DNA of 64,000 bases. Origin: Psychrobacillus sp. OK028. Lineage in GTDB: Bacteria; Bacillota; Bacilli; Bacillales_A; Planococcaceae. Positions 24,432 through 32,248 of the stretch are shown here, one piece after another. The notes beneath the pieces were generated by a model. The model was not told the DNA's origin and did not search any database. It saw only the letters and a list, made by a program, of their open reading frames with translations. The stretch is from assembly GCF_900103605.1 (NCBI RefSeq), contig NZ_FNHY01000005.1, positions 186,001 through 250,000 on the forward strand, written 5' to 3'. The first letter of the stretch is position 1; each line of letters begins with the position of its first letter. Position numbers and translations under genes: made by a program.

Positions 24432-24911
24432 TTATGATTTCGTACGATAGATAAAAACTGCTCCAATCAGAATCATAATAGCGGCCAAGACATTCCACAC
24501 TAAATCATATGGAAGAATGTTCACATCATAACGAATTTGATGTAAACCCATCCACTTATGTTGAATGATTCCATCATATAGTTGAAAAACACCTGCGCCT
24601 AGAAGAATCCCACCAATCCATCTCTTCAACCAAAACGCATGACGCCTATGAAGGTCTGCCAGTAAAAAAGATGCTCCTATCGTAGCTATAAAGCTAAACG
24701 CATGAAATAGCCCATCCGATACTAGTCCAATATCCGTTGTAGATTTATCGTAAAAATGATGCCAATGCAGAAGCTGATGAAAAACTACTTCATCTATAAA
24801 TGCCACAATCCCAAGTCCAAACAAAATACCGGTCCACATATTCTGTTTGGCGTATTCTTTTTTATGTGGGTTTTGGTTATTATCAGCGGAAGTGCCTATA
24901 GAATTCGTCAT
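24432..24911 (-). CDS. DUF2243 membrane protein
   Basis: This 159-residue protein has four predicted transmembrane helices and several conserved His residues (FIDEVVFHQLLHWHHF, GLFHAFSF, DLHRRHAF), typical of DUF2243. The function is unknown, but the family is often encoded next to ctaG, as here, which suggests a part in oxidase or copper handling. The ATG at 24911 has AAGGG about eight bases upstream; a GTG nine bases earlier is the alternative. It is the first gene of a three-gene unit with ctaG and yndM. Confidence 0.85.
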   Translation of the reverse strand: MTNSIGTSADNNQNPHKKEYAKQNMWTGILFGLGIVAFIDEVVFHQLLHWHHFYDKSTTDIGLVSDGLFHAFSFIATIGASFLLADLHRRHAFWLKRWIGGILLGAGVFQLYDGIIQHKWMGLHQIRYDVNILPYDLVWNVLAAIMILIGAVFIYRTKS

Positions 24912-25031
24912 TAATAACACCCTTTTTTAAGTTAGCTTCTCCTTTTGAGGTATGATTTAAACTCTAGGTTATCGCATGATCCCAATGACAAGAACTACTA
25001 AGGATGTTGTGATACGGTGGTCTTTAAATAT

Positions 25032-25068
25032 AAAAACGTGAAATCAGTTAGATTTCACGTTTTTTTCT
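25032..25068 (-). terminator. Terminator hairpin (bidirectional)
   Basis: AAAAACGTGAAATC and GATTTCACGTTTTT form a perfect 14-bp stem with a five-base loop. The same stem sequence serves at 46670-46706, so it may be a dispersed terminator type. The 380-base gap 24912-25290 holds this hairpin and one GC-rich repeat, no gene. Confidence 0.85.
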
Positions 25069-25110
25069 TATTTTATAGTTTATAGAAAATTATAGAACCT
25101 TATATGCTGT

Positions 25111-25220
25111 TTGTTTGAAGTGTAGACCGCGATTCCTAGGGGAACAGCACGAGTGAGAGATTACAGGCTCGAGCCGTGCCCCCGGAAAGCATCTTCCGTA
25201 ACGGAAAACAACTGTAGCGG
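25111..25220 (+). repeat. GC-rich interspersed repeat, subfamily B, copy 3 (inverted)
   Basis: GGGGAACAGCACGAG, TACAGGCTCGAGCCGTGCCC and CCGGAAAGC are the reverse complement of the block at 18833-18927. No coding capacity. Confidence 0.7.
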
Positions 25221-25290
25221 AAACCTAATAGAGAAACATGAAAACGTTATTGTTCGTAAAATTTTGACCTAGCCTTTTAGTATAAAATTA

Positions 25291-26337
25291 TTACATTAGA
25301 CTACCTATATATTTCATACTATCTACTGAATTTCCATCAGCTTTCCCATCTAAAATATATTCGACATCTTGAAGTGTTTGGGCTAATGGAACCTCTTGTC
25401 CAGTTTGACCCGTAAAGGACTCTGCAACATAAAAGGGCTGCGTAAAATAGGCTTCTAATCGTTCTCCTTGTTCGTAAGTTTCCAATTCATTACTTCTAAT
25501 TTTATCCAATCCATGGACAACAACTAATGACCTAAGCTCTCTATAACGTCTAAGTAATTTCTGTGCTCTTTGCCTTAAATTAAAGTGACGTTGATCCACG
25601 TCCACTCCTTCTAAAAGGGAAGAGGTAGAGTATATTGGTTGAATTGCAGGATAAATATGGCGCGCTGCAAGGTCAGCATCTAATTGCCATACTGTTTCTA
25701 ACGGTCCAAATGGAATATCCTCATCTACAACTTCTCCAGAAAGGTCCAATAAGATTGTCGTAACGTTTTTAATGCCCTCTTTAATCATTTTTTCTTGCAT
25801 ATCTAATAACTGACCGGAAACTACATAACTATTATCTGTTATCAACAGGATATCCCCAGAAATTTCGGATAACTTTGAAAACGTCTCTTCAGTGGATTCA
25901 GTTAAATAATTGGCTAACCCAGTGATACCCTCTGTTTCAAGTTGGTCTCGTTGTTTTTGAGGCAATAAAAATATCGTCGTATAATTACTATCTTTAAACC
26001 TGTGCATAAGTTCTGCAAGAATTACTAGCTGCCCCATTCCAGGTCGTGCAACTAAACCAGTCGTCCCCTCTTTTACTAATGGTGCAAAGAAATCTAATGC
26101 TTTAATTTTTGTTTCAATCATATCTAACTTCTCCCCCCGTATGATTAATTCATCTACCGTACAGTTTGCTAATGAAGCTAGACCCACAAGGGTCCTAACC
26201 TCTGCCTTTCCTAAATCAATTTTTCCAGTACATAAATTCGAGACAGTCGCTGGTCTAATCCCTATAGATTTCGCAGCCGTTGTCAAATTGGGAACCTTCC
26301 TTCTTAATAAGGCAACATTTAATCGTATATCTTCCAC
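25291..26337 (-). CDS. XRE-type HTH protein fused to a degenerate F1-ATPase beta-like domain
   Basis: Residues 1-68 form a helix-turn-helix of the Cro/C1 type (TTAAKSIGIRPATVSNLCTGK). Residues 72-335 align with the nucleotide-binding core of the F1 ATP synthase beta subunit: ETKIKALDFFAPLVKEG, the P-loop position ARPGMGQL (97-104), a Walker-B-like GDILLITDNS, YPAIQPIYSTSSLLEG, and QPFYVAESFTGQTGQEVPL followed by ILDGKAD. The P-loop lacks the Gly-Lys-Thr core and the catalytic Glu region (GERTREGND in beta) reads PQKQRDQLE, so ATP hydrolysis is unlikely. The start is ATG 26337. It is monocistronic. I know no characterised protein of this layout. Its likely role is a ligand-sensing regulator. 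Confidence 0.8.
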   Translation of the reverse strand: MEDIRLNVALLRRKVPNLTTAAKSIGIRPATVSNLCTGKIDLGKAEVRTLVGLASLANCTVDELIIRGEKLDMIETKIKALDFFAPLVKEGTTGLVARPGMGQLVILAELMHRFKDSNYTTIFLLPQKQRDQLETEGITGLANYLTESTEETFSKLSEISGDILLITDNSYVVSGQLLDMQEKMIKEGIKNVTTILLDLSGEVVDEDIPFGPLETVWQLDADLAARHIYPAIQPIYSTSSLLEGVDVDQRHFNLRQRAQKLLRRYRELRSLVVVHGLDKIRSNELETYEQGERLEAYFTQPFYVAESFTGQTGQEVPLAQTLQDVEYILDGKADGNSVDSMKYIGSLM

Positions 26338-26434
26338 ACTACCCCTCCTTTGTTACTTTTAATAGTAAATTTAATTACCTTAAAAAGCAACTACTTTTTC
26401 TTTATAAAGTAATTATTTTTACTCTATAAAATTA

Positions 26435-26480
26435 AATACCAGGTAAATCAACAATATAAGTTGTTGATTTACCTGGTATT
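26435..26480 (-). terminator. 20-bp perfect hairpin, terminator of the isochorismatase gene
   Basis: AATACCAGGTAAATCAACAA pairs exactly with its complement across a six-base loop; TTTAATTTTATAG follows on the minus strand. It lies about 60 bases past the 26539 stop and just upstream of the HTH-F1beta gene promoter. Confidence 0.8.
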
Positions 26481-26538
26481 CTATAGAAAGTATTTTCGAA
26501 AATAGTGAGCATCGTTTTTAAATAAGCCAACCTATTTA

Positions 26539-27096
26539 TCATCGATGCATATCATGTAATGGCTGAAACAAATCCTCTGCAGCACTTCTTACCATCGAAA
26601 AATTATCTACATTATAATGCCCATGCAGAATTTTATTGTGATGGTTAATAATTTGCTCTGCCGTAAGAACTGAGGAACCTTTAGTTGAATGTCCATCTCC
26701 AACTAAAGTGACATCAAATTGGGATACCGTTGCGGTCCGTACAGCTGTGTCAATACAATGCTCGGTCTGGCAGCCCATAATGACTAGGTGATTAATCTCC
26801 TGCTCCTTAAAAAATTCTTTTAATCCAGTTCCATAAAATGAATTTGTAGCGGCTTTATTGAATGTCTTTGAATCTGTTGGTATAGTAATATCCTGATGTA
26901 CCTGAAAACCTTCTCCTTTTCCTTCTGCCACATCTGTATCTCTAACAAAAACGACCAAAGCATCTGATTCAGTAGCTTTTGCAATAACTAAATTGATATT
27001 TTCTATTAGCTGTTCTTTTTGAAAAACACTACCCTCCTGGTCATTCCCTTCTATTAACTCCTGTTGTGCATCAATTATTAATAATGCTTGTTTCAT
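26539..27096 (-). CDS. Isochorismatase-family cysteine hydrolase
   Basis: This 185-residue Rossmann-like hydrolase has the catalytic triad of the family: Asp9 (LLIIDAQQE), the Lys in FNKAATNSF and the nucleophilic Cys in IMGCQTEHCIDTAVR. Members hydrolyse nicotinamide, isochorismate, N-carbamoylsarcosine or other amides; the substrate is not predictable, and the SagA- or YwoC-like single-domain members are mostly uncharacterised. The ATG at 27096 has AAGAGGTGTG upstream. It is a single gene on the minus strand with its own terminator. Confidence 0.9.
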   Translation of the reverse strand: MKQALLIIDAQQELIEGNDQEGSVFQKEQLIENINLVIAKATESDALVVFVRDTDVAEGKGEGFQVHQDITIPTDSKTFNKAATNSFYGTGLKEFFKEQEINHLVIMGCQTEHCIDTAVRTATVSQFDVTLVGDGHSTKGSSVLTAEQIINHHNKILHGHYNVDNFSMVRSAAEDLFQPLHDMHR

Positions 27097-27148
27097 AACA
27101 ACACACCTCTTTTGGGTTTATTTTTTCCTTCTCTCAATTCGACTGCTT

Positions 27149-27661
27149 CTATTTCCAAGACCTCATCCATTCCATTAAAAGGTGATTATCTTCCAAACCT
27201 TTCACAACTTGAAAACCGCATTTTTCATAGCACTTTATAGCCTGTAGGTTAGTACTGTCGACATCCAGAACTACCTTTGAAACACCTAGCTTCGAACTTA
27301 AATACTCTAACAAGGCATTAATCATCTTTGTCCCTAACCCTTTCCCCCATAATCCGGGTTCTCCGATAAATTGGTCAATCCCGTAGATAGACTCTTCCGC
27401 TGGATAGGAGTATAACTTTAATTGCTCTTTAGGTGTCCTATAATATTGCATATAGCCTATCCGTTTATTTTTATATTCCACAATGCAAGGTTTCACATAA
27501 TGATCTCCTTTGATTCTCGGGCCGTATTTAGCAACGACTTGTTCTAATGTAAGTCTCGGACCATAATATTCGATGACCAAATCATCATTCAGCCATTTTT
27601 CCATGTAAGGATAGTCGCTTTCGCTCATGGCTCGAATACTCACCCCATTAATTTGAATCAT
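27149..27661 (-). CDS. GNAT acetyltransferase, AAC(6')-like
   Basis: This 170-residue GNAT protein contains the acetyl-CoA loop GLWGKGLGTKMINALLEYL and the segment IYGIDQFIGEP, both close to aminoglycoside 6'-N-acetyltransferases of the AAC(6') type. Whether it modifies aminoglycosides or another amine is not known; many chromosomal homologues are silent for resistance. GGAGGG lies just before the ATG at 27661, chosen over the TTG-type start seven codons earlier. Its 5' end overlaps the 3' end of the broken lipoprotein gene upstream. Confidence 0.82.
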   Translation of the reverse strand: MIQINGVSIRAMSESDYPYMEKWLNDDLVIEYYGPRLTLEQVVAKYGPRIKGDHYVKPCIVEYKNKRIGYMQYYRTPKEQLKLYSYPAEESIYGIDQFIGEPGLWGKGLGTKMINALLEYLSSKLGVSKVVLDVDSTNLQAIKCYEKCGFQVVKGLEDNHLLMEWMRSWK

Positions 27662-28026
27662 CTTCCCTCCACCTTTTTTCACTACAAAATTTTGGAATAT
27701 CGGAATGGATATAAAAACCCTCTATTAAAGATTTCCCACCATCAAACAATACCATGCCGTAGGTTGCACCTGACACCGTTTCTAGTGCGACATCGTGTCC
27801 TTCCGGAAATTCCATTTCTTCTGTACCCTCTCTTCTACTATTATTGATTTCCTTTACAATTTTCTTAAGTATTTTTTCATCGGTCACTTCCTGAAAATTC
27901 TTCTGAACCCATACATTGGATAGTAACACTTGCCAGATCTTCAGCAATAAAAGTATTGCGATTACTACAAGCTCCTAATAATAGAGCTAAACATATTAAG
28001 TAAATCACTCTGCTTGAATTAAACAT
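27648..28026 (-). pseudogene. Frameshifted lipoprotein gene
   Basis: From ATG 28026 the frame encodes a lipoprotein signal peptide (lipobox LLGAC) and IAEDLASVTIQCMGSEEF, then stops after about 49 codons. In the +1 frame the sequence continues without a stop as QEVTDEKILKKIVKEINN ... GATYGMVLFDGGKSLIEG to 27648. Removing one base from the A4 tract at 27894-27897 joins the two into one protein of about 125 residues (SEEFQEVTDEKI). It is therefore a single-base frameshift, by mutation or sequencing error. The family is not recognised. Its 3' end overlaps the GNAT start. Confidence 0.75.
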
Positions 28027-28127
28027 TTAAGGCCCCCAGCCTACCAACTAATAATTTCCTATACTATTCATTTCAGCAAGAACATGATTCATACAATAGC
28101 AAATAGAACTAATAAAGGAGTGAAGTT

Positions 28128-28415
28128 ATGAATCAAAGAAGGTATCGCAGACGAAATACGATGGCTTTTACGGTATTGGCTTATTTTACGTTATTTGCTG
28201 GTGTGTTTATGTTCTGCATTGGCCTTTACAATGCAGATAACTTGCAGTTAAATGAGAAAGGGTATTATATTGCAGTTATGATTTTAGTTGGAGTTGGGGC
28301 GATTCTTACACAAAAAGTTACACGAGATAATGCCGAAGATAACGATATTATTGCTGAGCAAGAACAAGAGCGACAAATGAGTGGCAACCGAATTCCGCCA
28401 AGCACAAAAGAATAG
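28128..28415 (+). CDS. YiaA/YiaB two-helix domain membrane protein
   Basis: This 95-residue protein has two transmembrane helices (about 14-36 and 47-63) after a basic N-terminus (MNQRRYRRRNT) and a hydrophilic tail. It matches the yiaA/B two-helix domain family (inner membrane, function unknown), in which LNEKGYY precedes the second helix. AAAGGAGTG lies at good spacing before the ATG. It is a single gene followed by a terminator. Confidence 0.82.
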   Translation: MNQRRYRRRNTMAFTVLAYFTLFAGVFMFCIGLYNADNLQLNEKGYYIAVMILVGVGAILTQKVTRDNAEDNDIIAEQEQERQMSGNRIPPSTKE

Positions 28416-28430
28416 AAAAATTCAATAAAT

Positions 28431-28466
28431 AAATCCTGTCGTTATATACATAAACAGGATTTTTTT
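28431..28466 (+). terminator. Terminator of the YiaA/B-like gene
   Basis: AAATCCTGT and ACAGGATTT form a 9-bp stem followed by T7. The tail overlaps the end of the convergent phosphatase gene. Confidence 0.85.
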
Positions 28467-29013
28467 ATTGTCCAATTCGTTTTATATGGATAATATCATT
28501 TACTTTTTCGAGTACAAAAATATCTGGGTTTTTCATCTGTTGCCATTGAGCAAATCCAAATGTTGTTTCATAGTGATTAATAAGCAGGGACAAAATGTTG
28601 CCATGCGAAACAATGGCTACATTACGCATTTGCTGATTTTCGAAAACCTCATCCACTACTTCCCTGATACGTGTTAATGCTTGGATACTAGACTCCCCAC
28701 CAGAAAATGTTAAATCTCTCTCTAGAAATGTTCTTTCTAGTTTTTCTAACCAATCCTCCATTGAATCAGCACTCAGCACTCGTTCTTGTAAATTGTCATC
28801 TATTATAATTGGGATTCTTTTACTTTCTGAAAATGGCTTAATTGTTTGAACCGCTCTTTTATACGGACTCGAAATAATATGATCTATATTAAATTTTTCT
28901 AATATAGGAACGAGCTCTAAAGCTTTCTCTCTTCCTACATTTGTTAACCCTGCAGAAGGTTCCTGTCCCTTTGCCTGGCAATGTCTGATTAAGTATATTT
29001 TCTTTTCTTTCAT
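28465..29013 (-). CDS. Histidine phosphatase-family protein
   Basis: This 182-residue protein has the phosphoglycerate mutase-like fold. The catalytic motif is LIRHCQAKG, with Cys where the usual RHG has Gly, and the second catalytic His is in NVAIVSHGNILSLL. Such enzymes dephosphorylate small metabolites or proteins; the substrate is unknown. GGAGGGG seven bases upstream supports ATG at 29013 rather than the earlier TTG/ATG in the frame. It converges on the YiaA/B-like gene. Confidence 0.85.
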   Translation of the reverse strand: MKEKKIYLIRHCQAKGQEPSAGLTNVGREKALELVPILEKFNIDHIISSPYKRAVQTIKPFSESKRIPIIIDDNLQERVLSADSMEDWLEKLERTFLERDLTFSGGESSIQALTRIREVVDEVFENQQMRNVAIVSHGNILSLLINHYETTFGFAQWQQMKNPDIFVLEKVNDIIHIKRIGQ

Positions 29014-29126
29014 CTTCTCACCCCTCCACATTACATTCGCCATTTCTACTTCTATTCCTTTAAATATATGAATTTTCGGAACTATTGTTTATACTTAGTT
29101 TTAAGAAGTTAAGAGGAGTGATTGAG

Positions 29127-29215
29127 ATGAAAAACGTTCTACAGGTGATTGGGAAGTAAAAGGTAGTACTACCTCTTCTTTCAATCCAATAAAATTATAT
29201 AAAACTACGGAATGA
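29127..29215 (+). pseudogene. Small gene remnant or leader peptide
   Basis: AGAGGAGTG precedes an ATG at 29127 whose frame stops after nine codons. A neighbouring frame stays open over GDWEVKGSTTSSFNPIKL to a stop at 29213-29215. This looks like the eroded end of a small gene whose middle was lost, but chance cannot be excluded. Confidence 0.25.
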
Positions 29216-29229
29216 AAAGAGGAATAATT

Positions 29230-29811
29230 TTGTACCAAGACAATGAACTAATTATAAGACCTATAAAGAGTGAAGACTTAACTAGACTGTGGGAATTAAT
29301 GTGCAAGGATGAAAAGCCAGAGTGGAAAAAATGGGATGCCCCCTATTATGAATATAAATCAGTACCGTATGACAAATTTATGGAGAAGGCTGACTCCTAC
29401 ATTACTAGAGAAGATTTCTGGGGAATCGAAGTAGATGGAGTATTAAGAGGAATCGTTTCTTACTACTGGGAGCATGAAACTTCAAAATGGCTAGAGATGG
29501 GCATTGGATTTCATGAAACGGGGTCTTGGGGTAAAGGATTAGGGACACGTGCTTTAAGACTCTGGACTAATCATTTATTCACTACATTACCTCTTGTTCG
29601 AGTTGGCTATACAACTTGGTCAGGAAACCATCGTATGATTCGAGTCGGTGAAAAACTTGGAATGACGATGGAGGCCCGTATTCGAAAGGTACGTTTCTAT
29701 GACGGTCATTACTATGATTCGATTCGGATGGGAATATTGCGAGAGGAATGGGAAAGCTTCACACAGCAAACTAAGGAGGAACAGGAACATGTTGACACGC
29801 GAAGTAATTGA
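29230..29811 (+). CDS. GNAT acetyltransferase (RimJ/RimL type)
   Basis: This 193-residue RimJ-like acetyltransferase has the acetyl-CoA loop ETGSWGKGLGTRALRLW and the C-terminal RVGEKLGMTMEARIRKVRFYDGHYYDSIRMGIL, typical of ribosomal-protein- or amino-acid-modifying GNATs. The TTG at 29230 is preferred because AGAGGA lies six bases before it; the ATG at 29212 has no ribosome binding site. Its last 23 bases overlap the next gene, implying translational coupling. The substrate is unknown. Confidence 0.85.
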   Translation: MYQDNELIIRPIKSEDLTRLWELMCKDEKPEWKKWDAPYYEYKSVPYDKFMEKADSYITREDFWGIEVDGVLRGIVSYYWEHETSKWLEMGIGFHETGSWGKGLGTRALRLWTNHLFTTLPLVRVGYTTWSGNHRMIRVGEKLGMTMEARIRKVRFYDGHYYDSIRMGILREEWESFTQQTKEEQEHVDTRSN

Positions 29812-30565
29812 CCACCTTGGTAGACAAGTTGTTATCCCTAAATCACCTAAGCGCATTATTTCCATCTGCCCCGCCATTACGGAAACACTATTTTCCCTTG
29901 GCTTAGAAAAAGAAGTAGTTGGCCGAACAAAGTATTGCATATTCCCACAGGATGCTATTCAAAATGTACCGATTGTTGGAGGCACAAAAGAAGTAGATTT
30001 AACGAAAATAAAAGAGCTTCTACCTGACCTTATCATTGCTGAGAAAGAGGAAAATACCGAAGAGATGGTAAGGGAGCTTGAAAAAATAGCGCCAGTTTTT
30101 GTAATGGAAGTGAAATCTATACACGATGCATATAGACTTATTACTACATTAGGAGAAGTTACAGCTACTAACGAGAACGCAAGTATTCTTTTAGCTTTAT
30201 GCCAAAAATCCTTTCAGTCCATTTGTAGTAAAGAGAATGGTAAAGCTGCATATGTAATTTGGAGAAAGCCTTATATGGTCGTTGGCGGTACAACTTATAT
30301 AAATGACGTGCTACATGCGATGGGCTTTCATAACCCTTTCACTCAAGAAGAATCGAGATATCCTGCTGTAACAAAAGAACAGCTAGCGGATGCTAAGCTC
30401 GATAAACTTTTTCTAGCATCTGAACCATTTCCATTTCAAGAAAAACATCTAGCTGAGTTCCAATCATTCCTTCCACATACGGAAATAATTCTAGTTGATG
30501 GAGAGATGTTTTGGTATGGCTCTCGAATGCTCATAGCTGGGGAGTATTTAGCAAAATTGACCTGA
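29789..30565 (+). CDS. BtuF-like helical-backbone metal receptor protein without signal peptide
   Basis: This 258-residue protein matches class III solute-binding proteins for cobalamin or siderophores (RIISICPAITETLFSLGLEKEVVGRT; VPIVGGTKEVDLTKIKELLPDLII). It has no signal peptide or lipobox, so it is probably cytoplasmic, as in the 'cobalamin-binding protein' family of orphan BtuF homologues. The ATG at 29789 is preceded by AAGGAGG inside the GNAT gene. No permease or ATPase genes are adjacent. Ligand and role are unknown; loss of export from a former binding protein is possible. Confidence 0.85.
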   Translation: MLTREVIDHLGRQVVIPKSPKRIISICPAITETLFSLGLEKEVVGRTKYCIFPQDAIQNVPIVGGTKEVDLTKIKELLPDLIIAEKEENTEEMVRELEKIAPVFVMEVKSIHDAYRLITTLGEVTATNENASILLALCQKSFQSICSKENGKAAYVIWRKPYMVVGGTTYINDVLHAMGFHNPFTQEESRYPAVTKEQLADAKLDKLFLASEPFPFQEKHLAEFQSFLPHTEIILVDGEMFWYGSRMLIAGEYLAKLT

Positions 30566-30582
30566 AAAACGCTTTAAAACAT

Positions 30583-30616
30583 AAAACAGTGTGAAGCAAA
30601 AATTTCACACTGTTTT
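30583..30616 (+). terminator. Terminator between converging genes
   Basis: AAAACAGTGTGAA and TTCACACTGTTTT form a 13-bp stem with A/T tracts on both sides, serving the BtuF-like gene and the EamA gene. Confidence 0.88.
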
Positions 30617-30622
30617 ACTACG

Positions 30623-31513
30623 TTATTTTGCTGTTTTTAAAATTCTTGGAAGTTTCATTGAGTTACTTTCACTAACGAATGTGGAACCTAAAAGCAATGC
30701 ACCGCCCAGCAGTTGAATAAATGTCATTTGCTCCTGCAAGACAATAGCAGAAATCACTAATGAAGTGATTGGATCTGCATAGCTTAGTGCAGCTATGCTT
30801 TGCCCCTTTATCTTCTGCATCCCCGAGAAGAAAAATAAGAATCCAATTCCAGTGTGTACAAACCCTAAGATTAATATAAATGGAACGGAGGAACCTGACA
30901 CTTCCAAAATACCAAATCCTTCTGTAAAGAAAACATACGGTATAAGAAGTATTGTAGCTGTTCCAAGCTGAAGTAATGTAGTTTCTAATCCATCCATGTT
31001 TTTGATAAACTTGTTCAACAGCATTAAGGATGCATATAATACAGCTGCCATTAAACCATAGCCAATACCAATTAAATCTTCTAATCCAGATGTACTTAAA
31101 CTACCATTACCAACAATGAATAACATCCCTAACATAGCTATACTAACGCAGACTATTTTCTTAGCTGATAATTTTTCCTTAAGCACAAGTGGTGAAAGCA
31201 TTAGTACAATGACAGGCGCAAAATAGTAGCTTAATGTTGCGTTGGAAATGGTCGTATACTTAAATGCTTGAAAAAGAAAAATCCAATTTCCACCTAATGC
31301 AATACTCGAAAGAATTAAAACAATGGCATTTACCTTAACCAACGCCCATGAAATTTTCTTCTTCATCATGAACACAACGGTCATTAAAAATAAACTACCA
31401 ATTAAACCACGTAATAAAGCTATTTCACTCGAAGATAAATCAATGTATCTTACAAACAAACCAATTGTGCCGAAGATAATCATTGATAATAAGAACTGGA
31501 TTTTAGATTTCAT
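30623..31513 (-). CDS. EamA/DMT-superfamily transporter
   Basis: This 296-residue protein has ten predicted transmembrane helices in two EamA repeats (IIFGTIGLFVRYIDLSSSEIALLRG; LSYADPITSLVISAIVLQEQM). It is probably a metabolite or drug exporter; the substrate is unknown. The start is ATG at 31513, with a GGAGTAA-type ribosome binding site upstream. It is distinct from the EamA gene at 20178-21077 in sequence and length of loops. Confidence 0.88.
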   Translation of the reverse strand: MKSKIQFLLSMIIFGTIGLFVRYIDLSSSEIALLRGLIGSLFLMTVVFMMKKKISWALVKVNAIVLILSSIALGGNWIFLFQAFKYTTISNATLSYYFAPVIVLMLSPLVLKEKLSAKKIVCVSIAMLGMLFIVGNGSLSTSGLEDLIGIGYGLMAAVLYASLMLLNKFIKNMDGLETTLLQLGTATILLIPYVFFTEGFGILEVSGSSVPFILILGFVHTGIGFLFFFSGMQKIKGQSIAALSYADPITSLVISAIVLQEQMTFIQLLGGALLLGSTFVSESNSMKLPRILKTAK

Positions 31514-31562
31514 CGTTTACTCCTCCGATTCTGCGAAAGAGCTTATATTTCGCAGAGTACAA

Positions 31563-31904
31563 TTAAATCTTTTTCACGAATTCAGATTTTAACTTCATCG
31601 CACCGAACCCATCAATTTTGCAGTCGATATTATGATCTCCTTCTACTAAACGAATACTTTTTACCTTAGTGCCTTGTTTTAGCGTAGATGAACTACCTTT
31701 TACCTTTAAATCTTTAATGACCGTTACTGCATCACCATCATTTAAGATATTGCCGTTCGAGTCTTTTACAATTTGTTGTTCTACAGTACTATCACTTTCT
31801 GTCTGCTGTGACCATTCATGAGCACACTCTGGGCAAACAAACATAGTGCCATCTTCATATGTATATTCTGAATTACATTTTGGACAATTTGGTAAAGCCG
31901 CCAT
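31563..31904 (-). CDS. yjdM: YjdM (PhnA-type) zinc-ribbon protein
   Basis: This 113-residue protein has an N-terminal zinc ribbon with two CxxC pairs (PNCPKCNS ... VCPECAHEW) and a C-terminal SH3-like barrel ([17 protein letters not shown]). It matches the YjdM family, formerly called PhnA although it is not a phosphonoacetate hydrolase; its role is unknown. GGAGGT precedes the ATG at 31904, which is favoured over an upstream ATG in the frame. It is a single gene. Confidence 0.9.
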   Translation of the reverse strand: MAALPNCPKCNSEYTYEDGTMFVCPECAHEWSQQTESDSTVEQQIVKDSNGNILNDGDAVTVIKDLKVKGSSSTLKQGTKVKSIRLVEGDHNIDCKIDGFGAMKLKSEFVKKI

Positions 31905-32044
31905 GATTATACCTCCATTCATTTATAAGTATCATTCTAATGTATTGCATGTTGTCCTTCAACCATTCAACAGAGTTTTGATGTTTATGCCTTTCTTCTA
32001 TGGGTACTTAATCTATAAGACTATAACGGTGGGAGTGAACTAAA

Positions 32045-32194
32045 ATGGAGGAAGAAAAACGTGTAGAAGTACACCGTGAAGAACGAACAGATTCTGGAAT
32101 GGTTGGTGCTACTTTCATCAAATATGCAGCGTACTTAATCATATTCTTTGGTGTACTTTGGTTCTTAATCTCATATGTGTTCCCAATGTTTTAA
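32045..32194 (+). CDS. Small single-pass membrane protein (49 residues)
   Basis: An open frame of 49 codons encodes a charged N-terminus (MEEEKRVEVHREERTDSG) and one hydrophobic helix (FIKYAAYLIIFFGVLWFLI). GGTGGGAGTG stands at good spacing before the ATG, and a strong terminator follows the stop, so it is likely to be expressed. Small proteins of this shape are common and mostly uncharacterised in Bacilli. No family name is given. Confidence 0.75.
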   Translation: MEEEKRVEVHREERTDSGMVGATFIKYAAYLIIFFGVLWFLISYVFPMF

Positions 32195-32201
32195 TAAAAA
32201 G

Positions 32202-32248
32202 AAAAGCGATATGTCCATTGAAATTACAATGGACATATCGCTTTTTTT
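32202..32248 (+). terminator. Bidirectional terminator
   Basis: AAAAGCGATATGTCCATTG and its complement form a 19-bp perfect stem with T8. It ends both the small membrane protein gene and the pyruvate oxidase gene. Confidence 0.92.
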
